Below are positions 7,173 to 17,215 of a stretch of DNA of 64,000 nucleotides, one piece after another; the stretch's first letter is position 1; each line of letters begins with the position of its first letter. The stretch is from contig NZ_LR134388.1 in NCBI RefSeq assembly GCF_900637685.1, positions 2,801,501-2,865,500 of the forward strand, read 5' to 3'. Under the pieces are notes generated by a model. It saw only the letters and a program-made list of their open reading frames with translations. It had not been told where the DNA came from and did not search any database. The position numbers and the translations under genes were made by a program. This DNA is from Legionella sainthelensi (lineage in GTDB: Bacteria; Pseudomonadota; Gammaproteobacteria; Legionellales; Legionellaceae).

Positions 7173-9782
7173 CTAACAATACCGTTGAAAAAGAGATTTA
7201 TTTTCTTCTGGTTCATGAGCAACAAATTTTTCTTGTATATATCTAAGCTCTTTTTTAAATTCACTCAGCTTAGCGTGTAGGGAACTATCATAGCCCTCTT
7301 TACCTACTTTGCTTCTAGGTGAGAACCGGGTAAGACCATAATTTATTTTTTGAAACAATTTCTTAGTATTTTTCTCACAAGAGTTTTCTTGATATGCCTG
7401 CAAAGAAATTTGCAGCTCATCAAGGTAATTTTGTCTCAGTTGTGCCTCAGTTTTATAACCAATGCACCCTAATGCAAAAGAGGCCATAGAACTTAAAAAA
7501 TCCTTAAACCAAAATGTATTTGCCCGCTCTTGCAGGTAGTTTGCAAATACAGATTTTTTCCCAAAGTATTTTGTGCTCAGGCCTTTATGAGCACGATCAA
7601 ACTCGATTTCTTTCTTGATTTTCTTCTCATTATAATTTGTCTTAAATTCATCAAGATTTGACTCTAAACCTCTAATAAGGTTAATTTTTCCCTGGATCTC
7701 AGAGTCGTCGCAGTTATGGAGCTCTTCTAGAGTAGTAACAAGCTCACTACGCTGAAATTTTATAATATCAGTGTAAAGTGCTTGCTTTACTTCAGCTGCT
7801 CGCTGAGGCAACTCTTTATGCCTTTGAATAAGTGTTTTATATTCATCAATTACTTGGTTTAATTGCTTCAAGATGTTTTGTTGGTCTTCTTCTTTCTCAA
7901 TTTCATCAAAAAGAGAATTAGGAGCGTAAAGACTACTAAATAAATCAATTTGGGCATGCATTTTGAGTATTGGCGCAAGCTCTTTTTGTACAGTAGCGTC
8001 GTTATTTTTACGAATCTCGATTAAAAAAGTACCCAACTCTCCATTTGTAAAAGCATCTATCTCTCGCAGTAATTTCCTTCTTGCTAATACCCTATCTGAC
8101 TTGCAGGCCGCAACCTTCTTAACAAACCCAGAGTAGATTTCATTAATTTTTATCAATTTTTCTAAATGTTCTATGGTAGTTTTTACTTGAATAAGCTCTT
8201 GAAGCTTTTGAGCAGTTTCAACAAATTTTTCGTGCACGATAACATTTTGAAACGTGGTGATCGCGGCTATACGTTCTTTGATCTGAAATTGGAATTGATT
8301 AATTTCCTCATACAATTGATTTCTATCGATAGAGCTGTAACATGCGATTAGAGCTGCTTTTTCTAACAATCTAGCGCTATTAATTTGAATTTCAGCAAGC
8401 TCTTTAAGTAACGGAAGTGCCTTTTGTTGGTCCGTAACTTTAGTCTTCAACATTGCGTATATCGCCTTGAGCCCCTTATCTTCGAAAGAGTCATGCATTT
8501 GTCTTTTTAATATTTGAAGTTCTTGATGTAACTCGTGATTAATTTCTGTAGGGGGCACTGTGCTCAAAGCAAAAGAAAAAAGGGTCTCCCATTCCTTTTC
8601 TAAATAGAGAATACGAGATTCTATTTGATGCACCAATTCATCAACTGATTTTTCCTTAAGCGATGCTTTGCTTATCGAATCACTAATCTTTGTAAGCTCC
8701 TCTTCACAATCTTTTATTTGTGCTACTAGATCTTCATTTTTAAACTGATAAAACTCTTTGAACACTTTGTTAAAGCTTATTTCCTTTTCTTCAATATCTG
8801 TAAGTGCGTGGCCAAGCTTAAGAATATCTAATGCGACAACCGCTTGCGTGTTCGATAATTGGGAAAGCATATGAGTCAGTTTTGTATTCTCAAATAACTG
8901 TTTTGTCTGTGCATATTCAGCATTCAAGTACTCTAGTTTTTCATTTTTTTCAGCTGCTAATTTTTTTTGCTCAATTTGCAGCTTTGATAACTTAAGTTCA
9001 TCCTCCTGCTTTTTAGAAACAGCAGTTTTATAAGAATTCTGTAGAGCCCAGATGTTATGATCTGGAATCCATATACTCTCTGATTTATTCTCTCCACCCA
9101 TCAGTTCTTTTTCGATAAGTTGAATTTTATATTCGATATACTCTGATGTTGTCGACAAATCATCTTCTAAATCACTTGCTGCTAGAAAAGAAGTATTATG
9201 ATTCCAGTAATCTTTTAAACGAGTGAAATTCCAACCACCCCATGAGTTCGCATTTTCCTCATTTGCGTACAGTCTATCAAAAAATTGCACCAACCCCGCA
9301 GAAGAAGTACATTCCAAATACTTAATTAACTCATGTTTAGGAATTTTAGCAGAGGGAATATAAAGCTCTGAGCTTTCAGCTAAATCGTTCTTAAATTGTA
9401 TTAATTTATCCTTAGCGACTCTTAAAAACTTCTCGCGTTCCTTTTGCTTTTCTATAGAGTGATCGATTGAGCTTGTTTCATATTCAATTGCTTTTTGAGT
9501 TCCAAGAATATTTTCTGCAATCGATTGAAGGAGAGAGTCATAAATTTGTGTGATAGTGGAGATGTCCTTAACGTACTTCTGGTAATGGAGTGCATCTGCT
9601 AACTCTGATTCACTCAGCTTAATCTGAGATTTTTGTAGCTCTAGGATTGTTTCTTGTATGCGATGAGCGGAGGTGGTTAAAGCCTCGTCTCGGTTTAATT
9701 GGATCAAACTGCGCTCCAAGCTCTTCACATCGAGTGTTGCTTTTTGTATCAATTCTTTGACGGTATTAATTTGGTGCTCCAT
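7173..9782 (-). CDS. Large coiled-coil protein, effector-like
   Basis: An 869-residue protein that is almost entirely predicted helix with long heptad stretches and many Glu, Lys, Gln and Leu. No catalytic motif is recognised. There is no signal peptide, and the only moderately hydrophobic stretch is near residue 765 (FLSSMASFALGCIGY). The C-terminal 40 residues are polar and contain HEPEENK, similar in style to the glutamate-rich tails of Dot/Icm-secreted proteins; that is inference. No good Shine-Dalgarno precedes the ATG. Size, composition and position in an accessory block fit a Legionella type IV effector, but a structural protein cannot be excluded. Confidence 0.75.
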   Translation of the reverse strand: MEHQINTVKELIQKATLDVKSLERSLIQLNRDEALTTSAHRIQETILELQKSQIKLSESELADALHYQKYVKDISTITQIYDSLLQSIAENILGTQKAIEYETSSIDHSIEKQKEREKFLRVAKDKLIQFKNDLAESSELYIPSAKIPKHELIKYLECTSSAGLVQFFDRLYANEENANSWGGWNFTRLKDYWNHNTSFLAASDLEDDLSTTSEYIEYKIQLIEKELMGGENKSESIWIPDHNIWALQNSYKTAVSKKQEDELKLSKLQIEQKKLAAEKNEKLEYLNAEYAQTKQLFENTKLTHMLSQLSNTQAVVALDILKLGHALTDIEEKEISFNKVFKEFYQFKNEDLVAQIKDCEEELTKISDSISKASLKEKSVDELVHQIESRILYLEKEWETLFSFALSTVPPTEINHELHQELQILKRQMHDSFEDKGLKAIYAMLKTKVTDQQKALPLLKELAEIQINSARLLEKAALIACYSSIDRNQLYEEINQFQFQIKERIAAITTFQNVIVHEKFVETAQKLQELIQVKTTIEHLEKLIKINEIYSGFVKKVAACKSDRVLARRKLLREIDAFTNGELGTFLIEIRKNNDATVQKELAPILKMHAQIDLFSSLYAPNSLFDEIEKEEDQQNILKQLNQVIDEYKTLIQRHKELPQRAAEVKQALYTDIIKFQRSELVTTLEELHNCDDSEIQGKINLIRGLESNLDEFKTNYNEKKIKKEIEFDRAHKGLSTKYFGKKSVFANYLQERANTFWFKDFLSSMASFALGCIGYKTEAQLRQNYLDELQISLQAYQENSCEKNTKKLFQKINYGLTRFSPRSKVGKEGYDSSLHAKLSEFKKELRYIQEKFVAHEPEENKSLFQRYC

Positions 9783-9862
9783 TTTTTGGATTTGAAATCA
9801 TCATGTTCTTGTTCATTCCTTAAACTTCTATAAACATGCCTTTAAAACAGGGGGCATTAGCC

Positions 9863-10258
9863 TCAGAGGGTGCCAGGTTTCGTTTTTGATACTGGAATTC
9901 TAAGTCTTCTTTTTGGTGGTTCAATTCGTTGTTGATAGGCATCCAACTGTTATGCTTGCAACAGTATAAGACTCTTTAATCAGCTGCCAATCGTTTACCC
10001 ACTGCTTTTTTCTGCGATAAAATAACATGTAAGCTTATTGCTGGAAACTGGCTTTCTAAAGAAGTAAGCTTTTCCATGAGAAGTAATACCATATGACCAT
10101 TTAATTTCAAAATTTTTTATTGCATCGAAGAGAGTAACCATTTTGTCCCCTTTCGTATTAAATTCAGGAGGCTCCCTGCCACCTCAAGTATCAATGTTTG
10201 GATATTTAGCATTCACCCAGTTACAACTGAGGCGACCAAAACCATTACGAGAGATCAT
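9863..10258 (-). pseudogene. Degraded gene remnant, unknown family
   Basis: Between the coiled-coil gene and the lbtU-like gene, coding-like segments line up on the minus strand but are interrupted. MISRNGFGRLSCNWVNAKYP is followed in frame by a TGA, then REPPEFNTKGDKMVTLFDAI, then after a one-base shift at the T6 run 10006-10011 QWVNDWQLIKESYTVAS, and after another shift DAYQQRIEPPKRRLRIP. Having both a stop and two shifts, this looks like a real decayed gene, unlike the single-base breaks elsewhere in the window. The family is not recognised. Confidence 0.35.
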
Positions 10259-10289
10259 ATTATTCAAAATTTCAGAGCAATATGGATTT

Positions 10290-11887
10290 CTAGAAATAAA
10301 CACCAATTTTGGCTGATACGGTATCAGAAGTTCCACCCGTACCCAATGTTGGTGCATTTACAAGACCTGGAGGAGCTGCTCCATTAGCAAATTGATCCGC
10401 TCCATAATCAATTTCATGCCGATACTCAATACTTTCAACAGTATCTTTCCAAAGAGAAATGCTAAATACTCCAATAAAACGATGTTGCGGTAAATTTAAA
10501 GCCAACGCGTCTTTAGTCCACTGGTAGCCTACACCTACAGATGAAGGTTTATTGAATGCTTTAAAAGTCATATCAATCTCTGTTTGTAATGCCTGTGGTT
10601 TTGCACCACGTCCGTTAAAACTTAAATCTTGTGCTCTAAATGCTTGAGTGGTACCAACCCATTCAGCAGCAAAATTGAAGCGGTCATAAGCCATATTTCC
10701 ATAAATATCTACAGCTTGAGTTTTTCGTACAGCCTCATTACCATGAAGCAAGGAACCAAAGCCAGCAAAGGTACCCGGATTAGCCGCTGTGCTTTGCATT
10801 CCCGCTGCGTCATCGATGGAGCTAATATAGCTTGCTCCTATCTCTCCTCTAATTTTATTAAATATAAAACTATAACCGGCGTTTACACCACCTACTCCAG
10901 TTCGTCCTAGAATTGTATCACTTCTATAAATATAGGTTGCAGCAAATGGTCCGGAATCTCCTTGAGATTTGTAACCCAAGATGAAAGGTCTTGTCTTGGT
11001 TCGTGCTAAATTTAACGTTAATGGTGCGCTGATCATAGAGCTGGAGTAACGTCCAAAAGGTACATACAATTGTCCCGCAGTAAAATAAAAAGGAGTTTTA
11101 TCTAAATTTCCAATGTTCACAAAACCCATGTTCAAATTAAATGCTGAATTATTAACTCTTGGCCCTACCTCTGGTGGACTTTGGTCATAAGCAATTGCAA
11201 TATATGCCTCCACATTTTGGTTAAGAGCAGCCGCAACATCTAATTCACTTGAGCCTAAAGTTAAATCAACATTCGTATCGCCGACATAGTTGCTATTAAG
11301 CATGCCTACCGGCTCTGCTTTGCCACTAAGTGCAATTATAGGTCGTTCCGGAGTAGGATAGCCCATATTTTGATAGTATCGATACATACGTCGACGTTGT
11401 TGCATTAAACGAACATCACGGTTAATACTTGAAATATTCACTATATAGTCCGAACCATCAAATGCAGGCCTAGATCCTAGATAAGGGGATGCAACTACCG
11501 GAGTCCCAGCAATATAACTCACTACGCGTTCATCAGCGACCAACGCAGTCGGATACAATCCAATGAGCTCGGGATGCTCTTCTGGGGTATGTATGGTTAT
11601 ATTAGATGAATGATATTTAACCATTTCATGGTTTTGAGGCTGTTTTTTATCTTTCTTTTTAGCAACATTTGCTGAAAATTGTTGTTTGCTGATTGTCTTT
11701 TTATTTTTTTAGTCGCATCATGAATCTCTTGCGCAACTAATTGTTTTTGCAATGCATTGAGTTGAGTTTGTAATTCTTGGGTTTGTTTTTGTAATTGCAT
11801 GATTTGATGCTGTAATTTTTGTTCTTGCCCCCCGTAAAGTGTTTTTGACAAACAGACCAAAGCCAATATCATTTTTTTATACATCAT
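10290..11887 (-). pseudogene. LbtU-family outer-membrane siderophore receptor-like protein, single-base frameshift
   Basis: LbtU is a TonB-independent 16-strand barrel used for legiobactin uptake. Here a signal peptide and short coiled coil (LQHQIMQLQKQTQELQTQLN) start at 11887, and the barrel continues in another frame to 10290, ending in the terminal Phe (IGVYF). The barrel has family-like stretches such as SDYIVNISSINRDVRLMQQR and GFVNIGNLDKTPFYFTAGQL. The frames meet at an A7 run (T7 at 11704-11710 on plus); one extra A would give a continuous 532-residue protein with a Lys/Gln-rich linker. A Fur-like box lies upstream. No lbtABC genes are adjacent. It may be a sequencing error, phase variation or a true pseudogene. 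Confidence 0.82.
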
Positions 11888-12246
11888 TAGGGTACCTCAC
11901 CTCTACTTATTATTTTACTTCTACCTCACGACACACAGAGTTATTTATTTGTAATAACAAGACAGTGTGTCACATGCTCTTAAAGACCTAATTGACTAAT
12001 TCATTTAATTAAAATGCTATCATTCCAAAGCAACGAATCCTAACACAAATGCAATTGATAATCATTCTCATTTAACAAAAATTTTATTTTGCTTCTAAAG
12101 AAAATCGGGCTTTATAATGAACATTAAAAGCCAACCCAGGCACATAAATTTAACGCATCAAAAAAATTTCCTAACCAGTACTCTAAACTTTGCTATAACT
12201 ATAATAAGAATCGAGAGACCCTTAGATATTAAAGCTAGGAGCAATT
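11888..12246. other. Divergent intergenic region with Fur-like box
   Basis: AT-rich region between the divergent lbtU-like and nitroreductase genes. It holds the Fur-like site at 12051-12069 and presumably both promoters. No further gene is seen. Confidence 0.5.
12051..12069. promoter_or_regulatory. Fur-like iron box
   Basis: GCAATTGATAATCATTCTC matches the 3' half of the 19-bp Fur consensus at 12 of 13 positions (GATAATCATTCTC). It lies 164 bp upstream of the lbtU-like start and 177 bp upstream of the nitroreductase start, so either gene could be iron-regulated. The receptor family makes the lbtU-like gene the likelier target. Confidence 0.6.
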
Positions 12247-12846
12247 ATGGAAAGCCCCGAATTAATACATCGTCATAAAATTGATATCATGGATGCTGTG
12301 TATCACCGCAGAGCAGTACGTAACTATTTATCTAAGAAAGTAGATTCTGAAATTATCCATCAGCTTCTAGATGCAGCAGTATATGCCCCTTCAGCACTTC
12401 ACGAAGAATCCCGAGGATTTGTAGTCATTCAAAATAAGGCATTATTAGATCGTATTTCAGAAAGTGCAAAGCAATTAACAATGAATGAAAAAAAGAAAAA
12501 AATAGACTTACAAGAAGAGCATATCTTGCAGGTAGTTCAACAAAAAGAATTCAATATCTTTTACAATGCACCTACTTTAATTGTTATATGCAGTACCTTT
12601 AAAGGGAAATTTGTTAGCGCTGACTGCTGGTTAGCTGCTGAAAATTTAATGCTTGCCGCTCTAACTTATGGTCTTGCTACATGTGTAATTGGTTTTTCAG
12701 TTCCAGCACTAAATTTGCCGGAATGGAAAAAAGAGCTGGGAATAGCTAAAAAAATGACTGCTGTAGTTCCAATTATTCTTGGTTGGCCATCAGGCCATAC
12801 TTTACCTACTTCTCATAGGCCACCTCTAATTTTAAACTGGAAATAG
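12247..12846 (+). CDS. Nitroreductase-family flavoprotein
   Basis: A 199-residue FMN-dependent oxidoreductase of the nitroreductase fold, expected in the cytoplasm. The family signature near the N-terminus, YHRRAVRNYLSKKVD, binds the flavin phosphate. The central part has APSALHEES, and the C-terminal half has GLATCVIGFS followed by VVPIILGWPSG, both typical of the family. AGGAG lies 6 bases before the ATG. The substrate cannot be told from the sequence. It is divergent from the lbtU-like gene and shares its Fur-like intergenic region, so an iron-related or redox role is possible. Confidence 0.88.
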   Translation: MESPELIHRHKIDIMDAVYHRRAVRNYLSKKVDSEIIHQLLDAAVYAPSALHEESRGFVVIQNKALLDRISESAKQLTMNEKKKKIDLQEEHILQVVQQKEFNIFYNAPTLIVICSTFKGKFVSADCWLAAENLMLAALTYGLATCVIGFSVPALNLPEWKKELGIAKKMTAVVPIILGWPSGHTLPTSHRPPLILNWK

Positions 12847-13026
12847 CATAAACGCCCATAGGATCTAGTCAAATGCGATATGACATTGATTTCAAAATGA
12901 GAATACAGCATTAAAAAAATAATTCAAATGCAACTCTTTTAATGCAAAAAATGAACTTGGTTTGTTTATTTTTACATTAAATAATGCCTATAATGGCTCA
13001 TTGTGTCACAATATGAGGCAATTACT

Positions 13027-15384
13027 ATGGACAGTAAAATTGAAAAACAATCATTCACACTGACAATGCTAGGGACACTCACAGATTTTTTTCCTGACTT
13101 AAAAAAGACCCCCAAACCGACTCCTTATATAAAAGGAGCCAAAGTAAAAGATTACCCTAAAGGAGAAACGTTAAGTGTTGTTTCTTCTTTAATTAAAACA
13201 AATACACCTGCTAAAACAGCAAAAATAGATGCTAAAAATCCTTATTCCTTTCAGGCTGATGAAATTACCGTAATTAATGGACCAAAAACTGATGGTGCCA
13301 ATGTCGGAGAGAAAATTGCCTTAGGTCTTGCTGTAATCCTCAAAGCAATAAGTCGTGAACAAACCCAAATCAATATAATCGCTCATAGTAGAGGCGCTGT
13401 TGAATCAATTTTAATAGCTCATGAGTTAGAAGCAATCCAGAAAATTATTGCGGCATGCACTACTTTTGAAGAGGTGTTAAAGCAATTAACCGAACAACAA
13501 ACCCAAAGGCACAAAGGAAAGCCAACTAATAATACACCAGATATTATCGAACCACTAAAATCTCAAATGAATCTAATACCCAAAGACGAACAAGAACAGT
13601 GGTTTAATCAATTAAAAACATTCCTGCCTAACGTCTCAATGAACTTTTTTGGTATTGATCCTGTCCCAGGAGATTGTTTTCCTATTACCTGGTATGACGA
13701 ACGATTTTTTATATTGCCAGAAATTATAAAAAATACTGAATTAATTTATTATGCAAACGAACATTCCGATTGGGGATTTACTCCGATTTTTCCTGAAATA
13801 ACCAGTAAAGAAAAACAAAATTTTGTTCGTTATTCTATGCCGGGACATCACGGAACAGGCTCAAGCGGTAATAATGGCTCCCAACTGGGAGTAATAGTTG
13901 CCCCTGATGGTTATAAAACAACCCATGTCCAAAAATTAATGATCTATAAGCTACTTCATTTCTTAAGCAAACAAGGTGTGGAATTTAATGATGGCTTTCA
14001 GATTTTTAGTCAACATAGCGCTTTAGGGAGAAAATATTTAGGCAGCCCTATTGAAACAGACCTAATCAATATATCCACACTCGATTTTCCTACTATTCTT
14101 CGGACACTTTATGCAACAATTGCCAAAAACCAAATAGGATATGACGCTTATAATTCAACCCATTATTCCTACATGGGCCTCATCAACCAACGCAGAGCAT
14201 TGCTCAAAGGACATACTTACGGGCTTTTCAATGATATCTTTGCCACATACTCCGGCTATGTGAATGAAGAACATGCATTATTAATGCAAACCCACTTTTT
14301 TAAAATTTTTGGTCTTGATACGGAAAGAAAAAATCCTGCTGAGCTTATCAATACTGCAAGCTTCGTCTTAGAAGAAAGTATCAAAAAAATCGCCAATAAA
14401 GAAGCATCTATTCTGGATTATGAAATTACGCGCAAAAACGTGTTGGAAACATTTGGGATAGTGATTCGTCAAGTAAGCCAACAATATTTAACTGAGGATT
14501 GGTGTGCCATTGAAAAGCAAAAAGAAAAAGAAATCTTGTATGAAGCAATTATTAATATCTTGACTAAATTTAAAGAGCTATCTGCATCAGATAATCAAAC
14601 GATACAACAATTTGTAGCTGAACTTCTTCTTTTAAGTTTCACCAGCATTAACCAAACGTTGATTTCTCAATCCCAAGGTTTAGAAAAAGACTTTAGCTAC
14701 TTACAAGAATCAATGGACAAGCGTTTAATTCACTTTTTTAACGGATTATTGATGCAATTAAATCAAGCCGAAAATAACTCTTTAAAAACTCTAGATGAAA
14801 TTATAAATTCCGAGGAATATAAAATACTGCCTAACTATCCTTCCGAAATTAAAATAGCCCATATCTATAATAAATTGGCTGGAAATGGACTAGAAAAATA
14901 CAGTGTAGAGCAACTAACTAAAAGTTACGAAGAACAATTCGCAGATACTATTGAAGACTTTGCAAAGCTTTATCAACAAATGCAGACTTATATTCATGAT
15001 CTGGCTGCCCTACGAAGTATCGTTCCTAGTGATAAAATTGAAGTGGATGAACTGGACTTATTAAGACTAGCTAATGGATTAATCGCAACCGCGGCAGAGC
15101 GGTTTTATAAAGACAGGCCCCAAAATCTTCCACCGATTGCGGAAGAAAGAGGCTCATTCTTAAAATTGGCTGAACAACATGCTATTGAGCATTTTGGTGT
15201 TCTTGATCGCAGCAAAGAAAATAAAAGTTCAGAAACAGTAACAGCAGAAGCAAGTGGTGTTTTTTCAAGAACCTTTTCTTTCTTTTGGAGTCCCATGTCA
15301 AGAATGATATATGGTACCCAGGCAACGCCCCCTTCTCATAGAGAAATAACGCCTAAGACAGATTTTACTCCTGGTCCCACATAA
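13027..15384 (+). CDS. Large effector-like protein with alpha/beta-hydrolase (DUF2235-like) motifs
   Basis: A 785-residue protein. The N-terminal third has a serine-hydrolase layout: NIIAHSRGA (nucleophile Ser121), then FFGIDPVPGD (possible acid) and YSMPGHHGTGSSGNNG (possible His). The same order of motifs occurs in DUF2235/Tle-type lipases (SRGA, DxV, PGxHxDVGGG). The remaining 450 residues are helical and unrecognised, with a Pro/Thr-rich tail. I prefer ATG 13027 because GAGG precedes it; a GTG at 13003 is also in frame. There is no signal peptide. It is followed by a J-domain gene in the convergent direction. A phospholipase-like Dot/Icm effector is a reasonable guess, not proven. Confidence 0.78.
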   Translation: MDSKIEKQSFTLTMLGTLTDFFPDLKKTPKPTPYIKGAKVKDYPKGETLSVVSSLIKTNTPAKTAKIDAKNPYSFQADEITVINGPKTDGANVGEKIALGLAVILKAISREQTQINIIAHSRGAVESILIAHELEAIQKIIAACTTFEEVLKQLTEQQTQRHKGKPTNNTPDIIEPLKSQMNLIPKDEQEQWFNQLKTFLPNVSMNFFGIDPVPGDCFPITWYDERFFILPEIIKNTELIYYANEHSDWGFTPIFPEITSKEKQNFVRYSMPGHHGTGSSGNNGSQLGVIVAPDGYKTTHVQKLMIYKLLHFLSKQGVEFNDGFQIFSQHSALGRKYLGSPIETDLINISTLDFPTILRTLYATIAKNQIGYDAYNSTHYSYMGLINQRRALLKGHTYGLFNDIFATYSGYVNEEHALLMQTHFFKIFGLDTERKNPAELINTASFVLEESIKKIANKEASILDYEITRKNVLETFGIVIRQVSQQYLTEDWCAIEKQKEKEILYEAIINILTKFKELSASDNQTIQQFVAELLLLSFTSINQTLISQSQGLEKDFSYLQESMDKRLIHFFNGLLMQLNQAENNSLKTLDEIINSEEYKILPNYPSEIKIAHIYNKLAGNGLEKYSVEQLTKSYEEQFADTIEDFAKLYQQMQTYIHDLAALRSIVPSDKIEVDELDLLRLANGLIATAAERFYKDRPQNLPPIAEERGSFLKLAEQHAIEHFGVLDRSKENKSSETVTAEASGVFSRTFSFFWSPMSRMIYGTQATPPSHREITPKTDFTPGPT

Positions 15385-15436
15385 GCAAATAAATGTATTT
15401 GCTTGAGCAAACCCTACTTTGGAATAGGGTTTGCTC
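15383..15436. terminator. Tandem hairpins between convergent genes
   Basis: Two perfect hairpins follow each other: a 9-bp stem at 15383-15404 that begins inside the stop codon of the hydrolase-like gene, and a 12-bp stem (GAGCAAACCCTA and complement) at 15405-15436. T-rich sequence lies 23 bp from the opposite gene's end. They probably terminate both convergent genes. Confidence 0.7.
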
Positions 15437-15459
15437 ATATTGAGGATTATTCTTTTAAT

Positions 15460-16962
15460 TTACCTTAGAGACAATTGTTCAGACAAATCATCTTGCATTT
15501 TTTCTACTTCAGGAATAAAAGGAGCTTTAGCGAGTGCAAAAAGAGTGAATTGGGATTGAAAACCTAATGATTTACTTGCCGAATTAGCAACATTAATAAA
15601 TACATTGGCAAATGATTTTGCCAGATTGGTTAGATAATCTCCCCATCCTAATTCTTTTTCTAATAAATGCTTGGCATTATTTATTGCACTAGTTGATATA
15701 TCCACAAATACTGTTTTTGCTTGTTCTTTTGTCATCGCTGAATTTGCTTTATTGATTTCATAAGTATCAATTGCCTCAGCAAGCTGAATTCTCAAGTCCT
15801 CAGCGGCATTTAAGGCATTCTGATTTTTTTTAGGAGCATGCCGCAATTCAGTCACTTTTTCTGCAAAATTGTCATAGATTTTCACTAATAAATCATGTTC
15901 ATCAATTGGTGATGATTGCACAGTTTCTTCTGTATGAATCAATTGAATTGAAGGCAGTGGTTGATTTTTTTCTAATAGATCAATCATATTCGGATCAAGC
16001 TTGAACTCTTCAGAACTTACTCCTCCACGTCTATTTCTGTACTCAACCACTTGGGTAACCAACTTATCAAAAGCCTTAGTTTCTCTAGGTATTACTAAAG
16101 GTAAAACTTCATTGCGTCGCTCTCTAAGAGCCGCTAATTCCTCTTTGATATGGCTCAATGCTTCTGAAGCTGGCTCATCCCTTTCAAGTTTAGGTATTGC
16201 TACTTCCTCCAAATAACGTAAGCAATTCAATCCCCACTTGATTGAGTCTTCTAAGGGTCTAAAATGTCCGGCAAATACTGCATTAGTCATGTGCACCAAA
16301 CTCACCAAGTGGCCTTTTGCCGCAGCTTTTTGCATATAATCAAATCTTTTTTGTGAAAGGATGGGATCATTCTTGGAAATTAAATTAAGCGCATAAAACT
16401 CGCCTCCAGTTGTGGCTTGTTCTTCAATTCGGGAAAATAAATGGAATTGTTTGTTGATAACATCTACAGTTACAAAAGAACCTTTATAAATTTTACTTAA
16501 GTCCAGAGCAATTTGTTCCAAACTATCATGAGCTTCTAAAATACGTACATTTCTGGAGTCTAAAGAATGTGTTGGTCTATTTAGTCTATCTAATCGATTA
16601 ATTAATTCATCTAGTTGATTGCTTTTTATACTGAGTTCTGTCAGCAAAATATCAATATCTGAATAAACAAAATTGACATCAAAATTAAAGTCTACTCTTT
16701 TATTCAATAAATATTGTTGGCGTTTAATAGGATCGGATAAAACCTCATAAGCTTGCTGTATTCTCTGAAATACTATTCCAGCACGCTGACTGTCGCCATT
16801 TTTATCTGGGTGAAACTCCGCAGCTAATTTTCTCCATTGGCTTTTTAAGCCGTCCAAACCCAATTCATTAAAAGAGTGTTCACTCATTTGCAAAGCAGCA
16901 AAATGATCCATGTTTTTCACTTCATTATTATCTTCTAAGTAGTAACTGAATTTATCTGTCAT
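15460..16962 (-). CDS. J-domain protein, effector-like
   Basis: A 500-residue protein with an N-terminal DnaJ domain (about 18-87) containing the HPD motif at 51-53 in KLAAEFHPDKNGD and a typical helix IV (AYEVLSDPIKRQQYLLNKR). The HPD loop stimulates Hsp70 ATPase in known J-proteins. The remaining 410 residues are helical, without the G/F region, zinc fingers or C-terminal domains of DnaJ, so it is a type III J-protein. There is no signal peptide. It is not next to dnaK or grpE but in a block of effector-like genes, so recruiting a host or bacterial Hsp70 for a special client is plausible. Substrates are unknown. Confidence 0.82.
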   Translation of the reverse strand: MTDKFSYYLEDNNEVKNMDHFAALQMSEHSFNELGLDGLKSQWRKLAAEFHPDKNGDSQRAGIVFQRIQQAYEVLSDPIKRQQYLLNKRVDFNFDVNFVYSDIDILLTELSIKSNQLDELINRLDRLNRPTHSLDSRNVRILEAHDSLEQIALDLSKIYKGSFVTVDVINKQFHLFSRIEEQATTGGEFYALNLISKNDPILSQKRFDYMQKAAAKGHLVSLVHMTNAVFAGHFRPLEDSIKWGLNCLRYLEEVAIPKLERDEPASEALSHIKEELAALRERRNEVLPLVIPRETKAFDKLVTQVVEYRNRRGGVSSEEFKLDPNMIDLLEKNQPLPSIQLIHTEETVQSSPIDEHDLLVKIYDNFAEKVTELRHAPKKNQNALNAAEDLRIQLAEAIDTYEINKANSAMTKEQAKTVFVDISTSAINNAKHLLEKELGWGDYLTNLAKSFANVFINVANSASKSLGFQSQFTLFALAKAPFIPEVEKMQDDLSEQLSLR

Positions 16963-17215
16963 ATATTTAGTCTTTAAGTTAAATGAAGCAACAATTATAC
17001 TTTTTTGAACATATAATACAAACTATGATTATTTTTAATTCTTTTCGTGTACTGAACATTTCAAGTAAAGAATCGCGCAAAAGCGGTTTTTAGTTTAAGT
17101 TTTGAGAGAGTTTTTGTGGTTTTATCCGCAGAATATGCTCAACGTGAATCTATTTAATCCATATTATATTCTTGCAAATCTGGATATTGCGTGTGCTCTT
17201 TGTATTGAACTCACA

